Assembly (NCBI GenBank): GCA_944343275.1
Contig: CALVMH010000015.1
Span: forward strand, 1-44,048
Reading direction: 5' to 3'
DNA length: 44,048 nt
From: an uncultured Clostridia bacterium
GTDB lineage: Bacteria > Bacillota > Clostridia > Christensenellales > Borkfalkiaceae
Below the pieces are notes generated by a model. That model made no database searches and was not told the DNA's origin. It saw nothing but the letters and a program-made list of their open reading frames with translations. The position numbers and the translations under genes are program-made. This document shows, piece by piece, positions 41,245-44,048 of the stretch. Position 1 is the first letter of the stretch, and the number at the start of each line of letters is the position of its first letter.

Positions 41245-43281
41245 ATGGAGTTTACATTCTGCGGGCTGCAATTTTCCGAACGGAACGGAATGCTGTGCGC
41301 GGGAGCCTTCGACGGACCCGATTGCTGCGTTCCCGTCTCCGATGTGCGCATCGCAGGCGGAGATATCCTTTCCCCGTCGCCCGCCAAACAGCCGTTCGCG
41401 GCGGACGCCCTGCGCCTTGAAGAGGTGCGCAGGGAGGACGGGCGGCTCATCATCGTGCAGCGCAACGCGCTCTGCCGCGTCAAAACGCACCTTGAAGCGT
41501 TCGGCGATGCGCTGCGCGTCTGCGCGAGCGTGGAAAATCTCTCCGCGCAGGACATCGTTTTGGAGAACGTCTCCATTTTTAATGTCAGCGGGCTTGCGGC
41601 GGCGCGCATGGAACATACCTATCTCTATCGTTTTTACAACAGCCATCACTGCGAATGTCAGCCGCGCCGTCTCTCCTTCGACGATCTCGGCATGTTCGCA
41701 ACGGAAAATCGCACCTTCCGCCGCATCGGAGGGTATAATGCGGGGAGTTGGTCTACCAAAGAGGAGCTCCCGCAGGCGATCATCGAGGATGCGGAACATG
41801 AAAAGTTCCTGTTTTTCCAGATCGAATCGTGCGGCGGCTGGGATTGGGAAGTGGCGGAAGGCTGGGCAAAAGCGCTCTATCTTTCGCTGAGCGGCGGAAC
41901 GTTCGCAAGGGGCGGCTGGAAAAAGCGGCTTGCGCCGGGGGAGCGGTATGCTACGCGCTTTGCGGCGCTCTGTCTCGGAACGAGCCTCAACGGCGTCGTG
42001 CAGGAGATGACGCGTTACCGCCGCCATACGGCAGTCATCGGCGGGGCAGCCGCCGTGCCTTCCGTCCTGTTCAACGAATATATGTATCTGTCGTGGGATA
42101 CGCCCGCCGAGGAGCGGACGCGCGCGCTCGTGCCCGTTGCTGCGGAGTGCGGGGCGGAGGTCTACGTTCTCGACTGCGGCTGGCATGACGATGTGGACGA
42201 AGTCAAAATTTATCCCTACGTCGGCAGATGGCGGGAGAGCCGTCTGCGCTTCCCGCACGGCGTGCGCGCGATGACGGACTATATCCGTTCCTTCGGCATG
42301 AAGGCGGGGCTGTGGATCGAACCCGAGGTCGTCGGCACGCGCAGCGGCGAGGAATATCCCGAGGATGCCTACATTCATACGAACGGGCAGCGCGTCCTGG
42401 TTGCGGGCAGGTATTTTCTCGACTTTCGTCATAAAGAAGTGCGCCGCCGCATGGGGGAGACGATCGCCCGCATGGTGGAGGAATACGGCGCGCAGTATAT
42501 CAAAGTGGACTGCAATCAGGACTGCGGCAGGGGAACGGAGGTCGCAAGCGATTCCTGCGGCGATGGCTTGGAACAGACCTCGCAGGCGTTTTGGGATTGG
42601 ATGAACGAACAGCGCGCAAAGTATCCGTCCGTCCTCTTTGAAAGCTGTTCGAGCGGCGGCATGCGCATGGATTGGCAGAGCCTGCGCACAAGCCCCGTTA
42701 TTTCCGTCTCCGACCAGGTGCGGTATCGGAAATTTCCCTATATCATCGGAAATATTTTTTCGGCGGTGCTGCCCGAACAGGCGGCGTTTTGGAGCTATCC
42801 CGTCATCGACGGCAAGTATGAACCGAAGGACGGACGCCCGACGGACGACGAAGTCGCCGTAAACATGGTGAACGGCATCATGGGCAGGATGCATCTTGCG
42901 TCCGATCTCAGAAAACTGACGCCTTTACAGTGCGGGCTTGTCAGACAGGGCGTGACCCTCGCCAAGGAGATGAGCGAATTCCGGCAGCACGTCCTTCCCT
43001 ATCTTCCGTTCGGGTTTGCCAAGTTCGGCGATGAAAGGGCTGCCGTGGGGCTCATGGATGAAAAGGAAATGCTGCTCGGCGTGTGGGGGCTCGGTAAAAA
43101 GCAGTTCGATGTGCCGCTCCCGCGCCCTGCGGAAAGCTGCACGGCGATCTATCCTGCGGCGGCTGACGTGTCCGTCTGCACGGAGGGAAAGACGTTGCAC
43201 GTCTGTTTCGGAACGTACTCCGCAGCCGTGTTCCGGATCGTCTTTGGCGCTTCGGACACATCAACGCGCGGAACAGTTTGA
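41245..43281 (+). CDS. GH36 alpha-galactosidase-like glycoside hydrolase
   Basis: A 678-residue cytosolic enzyme, a little shorter than usual GH36 enzymes. An N-terminal beta-supersandwich (about 1-270) is followed by the (beta/alpha)8 barrel: LDCGWHDD, FGMKAGLWIEPEVVG, then the likely nucleophile Asp422 in YIKVDCNQDCG and the likely acid/base Asp490 in SVSDQVRYRK. LFESCSSGGMRMDW is a typical family segment. The residues around the nucleophile differ from the common KWDMNR form, so specificity could be alpha-galactoside or alpha-N-acetylgalactosaminide. The ATG at 41245 follows GGGAG; the frame opens at 41215 inside the previous gene. Followed 12 bp later by the phosphohexomutase. Confidence 0.9.
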   Translation: MEFTFCGLQFSERNGMLCAGAFDGPDCCVPVSDVRIAGGDILSPSPAKQPFAADALRLEEVRREDGRLIIVQRNALCRVKTHLEAFGDALRVCASVENLSAQDIVLENVSIFNVSGLAAARMEHTYLYRFYNSHHCECQPRRLSFDDLGMFATENRTFRRIGGYNAGSWSTKEELPQAIIEDAEHEKFLFFQIESCGGWDWEVAEGWAKALYLSLSGGTFARGGWKKRLAPGERYATRFAALCLGTSLNGVVQEMTRYRRHTAVIGGAAAVPSVLFNEYMYLSWDTPAEERTRALVPVAAECGAEVYVLDCGWHDDVDEVKIYPYVGRWRESRLRFPHGVRAMTDYIRSFGMKAGLWIEPEVVGTRSGEEYPEDAYIHTNGQRVLVAGRYFLDFRHKEVRRRMGETIARMVEEYGAQYIKVDCNQDCGRGTEVASDSCGDGLEQTSQAFWDWMNEQRAKYPSVLFESCSSGGMRMDWQSLRTSPVISVSDQVRYRKFPYIIGNIFSAVLPEQAAFWSYPVIDGKYEPKDGRPTDDEVAVNMVNGIMGRMHLASDLRKLTPLQCGLVRQGVTLAKEMSEFRQHVLPYLPFGFAKFGDERAAVGLMDEKEMLLGVWGLGKKQFDVPLPRPAESCTAIYPAAADVSVCTEGKTLHVCFGTYSAAVFRIVFGASDTSTRGTV

Positions 43282-43293
43282 GGAGATGGCGGA

Positions 43294-44048
43294 ATGCATA
43301 CAAATGACATCACATTCGGAACGGGTGGCTTCCGCGGGGTCATCGGGGAGGACTTCACCAAGGAGAACGTACAGCGTATCGCGCAGGGGCTCGCGGACAT
43401 GGCAGCCTCGGACGGCGTGAAAACGGCTGTGCCGATCGGCTTTGACAACCGCTTTTTGTCGGACGCCTTCGCGCGTTGGATGGCGGAAGTGCTGGCGGCG
43501 AACGGGATCACTTGTCTCTTGTACGAGAGCCCCGTGCCCACGCCCATGGTCATGTGCGCCGTGCGCGACGAGGGCTGCGCTTACGGGCTGATGATCACGG
43601 CGAGCCACAACCCGTATATGTACAACGGCGTCAAACTCTTTGTAAAAGGCGGCGCGGACGCGGATGTTTCCGTCACGCGTCGGCTGGAGACGTTCACAAG
43701 GAACGTAAAAGAAGTGCGCGCGCTTTCGGACGCGCAGTTCTATGGTTCGCCCCTCGTGAAAGCATTCGACAATCGCAGGGAGTATCTCTCACATATCGAG
43801 GACTTCCTCGATCCGTCCATCGAAAACAACCGCCTGCACCTTCTCTTCGACAACCTGTTCGGCGTCGCGGTGGTGGGTTTGAAGCCGCTGTTCGACCGCT
43901 GCAAACTCAAAAAGTACGTCATCCTCCACGCGGAGCGGGACGCGCTGTTCGGCAGCCGCCTGCCCAATCCCACGCGGCAGATGATCGAGCCCTTGAAAGA
44001 GGAGGTGGTGCGCGGGAAGTTCGACTACGCAATGGCGACGGACAGCGA
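43294..44048 (+). CDS. Phosphoglucomutase/phosphomannomutase family protein (3' end outside the window)
   Basis: Partial: 251 residues are visible and the frame is still open at the window end. It starts HTNDITFGTGGFRGVIGEDF, the family's N-terminus. The phosphoserine loop is ITASHNPYMYNGVK with Ser104, and domain 2 begins near residue 160. The metal-binding loop should start at the very end (YAMATDS). The family moves phosphate between C1 and C6 of a hexose or N-acetylhexosamine. GAGGAG precedes the ATG. As the last visible gene of the glycan operon, it would channel released sugar phosphates into central metabolism. Confidence 0.92.
   Translation, partial: MHTNDITFGTGGFRGVIGEDFTKENVQRIAQGLADMAASDGVKTAVPIGFDNRFLSDAFARWMAEVLAANGITCLLYESPVPTPMVMCAVRDEGCAYGLMITASHNPYMYNGVKLFVKGGADADVSVTRRLETFTRNVKEVRALSDAQFYGSPLVKAFDNRREYLSHIEDFLDPSIENNRLHLLFDNLFGVAVVGLKPLFDRCKLKKYVILHAERDALFGSRLPNPTRQMIEPLKEEVVRGKFDYAMATDS

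Overview
The window reads as chromosome of a spore-forming, gut-type Bacillota (Clostridia-like) bacterium. It is moderately GC-rich, has strong Shine-Dalgarno sites and sigma-A type promoters, carries the Bacillota sporulation gene yunB, and encodes Gram-positive lipoproteins and a giant InlB-type repeat surface protein. The lineage is an inference; Christensenellales-like gut clades would fit, but no rRNA or other marker fixes it. I see no insertion sequence, integrase, prophage or CRISPR array.

Region A (1-7515): a TetR-type regulator stands before an operon of a cysteine-rich YgbA-like protein, two exporter-fold ABC half-transporters (YbtP/YbtQ-like arrangement), and a complete ECF importer (S, T and fused double ATPase). 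Four copies of a 16-bp palindromic site, 33-34 bp apart, lie between the operon promoter and its first start codon. The gene set resembles siderophore or other iron-compound uptake loci. No siderophore biosynthesis genes are present.

Region B (7576-15188): a lipoprotein gene with an 8-residue tandem repeat is broken by a frameshift at a 9-G run. It is followed by a TPR-type family 2 glycosyltransferase (minus strand), a DUF4965/GtaA-type enzyme, an HExxH membrane protein, yunB, and an orphan MurG converging on yunB. A 38-bp perfect palindrome sits just before yunB.

Region C (15294-26066): tRNA-Thr(GGT) is followed by a 90-bp element containing its 3' end, repeated 197 bp downstream. Next come a two-component system (7TM-type histidine kinase and OmpR-type regulator, minus strand) and, divergently, an 1864-residue InlB-repeat surface protein coupled to a membrane protein with a ribosomal-protein-L15-like C-terminus. 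The intergenic space holds an OmpR-style direct repeat. tRNA-Arg(CCT) closes the region.

Region D (26282-end): a glycan-utilisation locus. A GH109-like Gfo/Idh/MocA protein and an AraC regulator converge. A long operon runs divergently from the regulator: MalF-like and MalG-like permeases, solute-binding lipoprotein, secreted DUF4091/GH123-like enzyme, two lipoproteins built of beta-sandwich modules, an MBL-fold hydrolase, a cytosolic DUF4091 enzyme, a GH36 alpha-galactosidase-like enzyme and a phosphohexomutase cut by the window end. No ABC ATPase is encoded, so a shared MsmX-type ATPase is expected elsewhere. The enzyme mix points to a galactose/GalNAc-containing glycan, such as mucin O-glycan or glycolipid headgroups, but the substrate is inferred.
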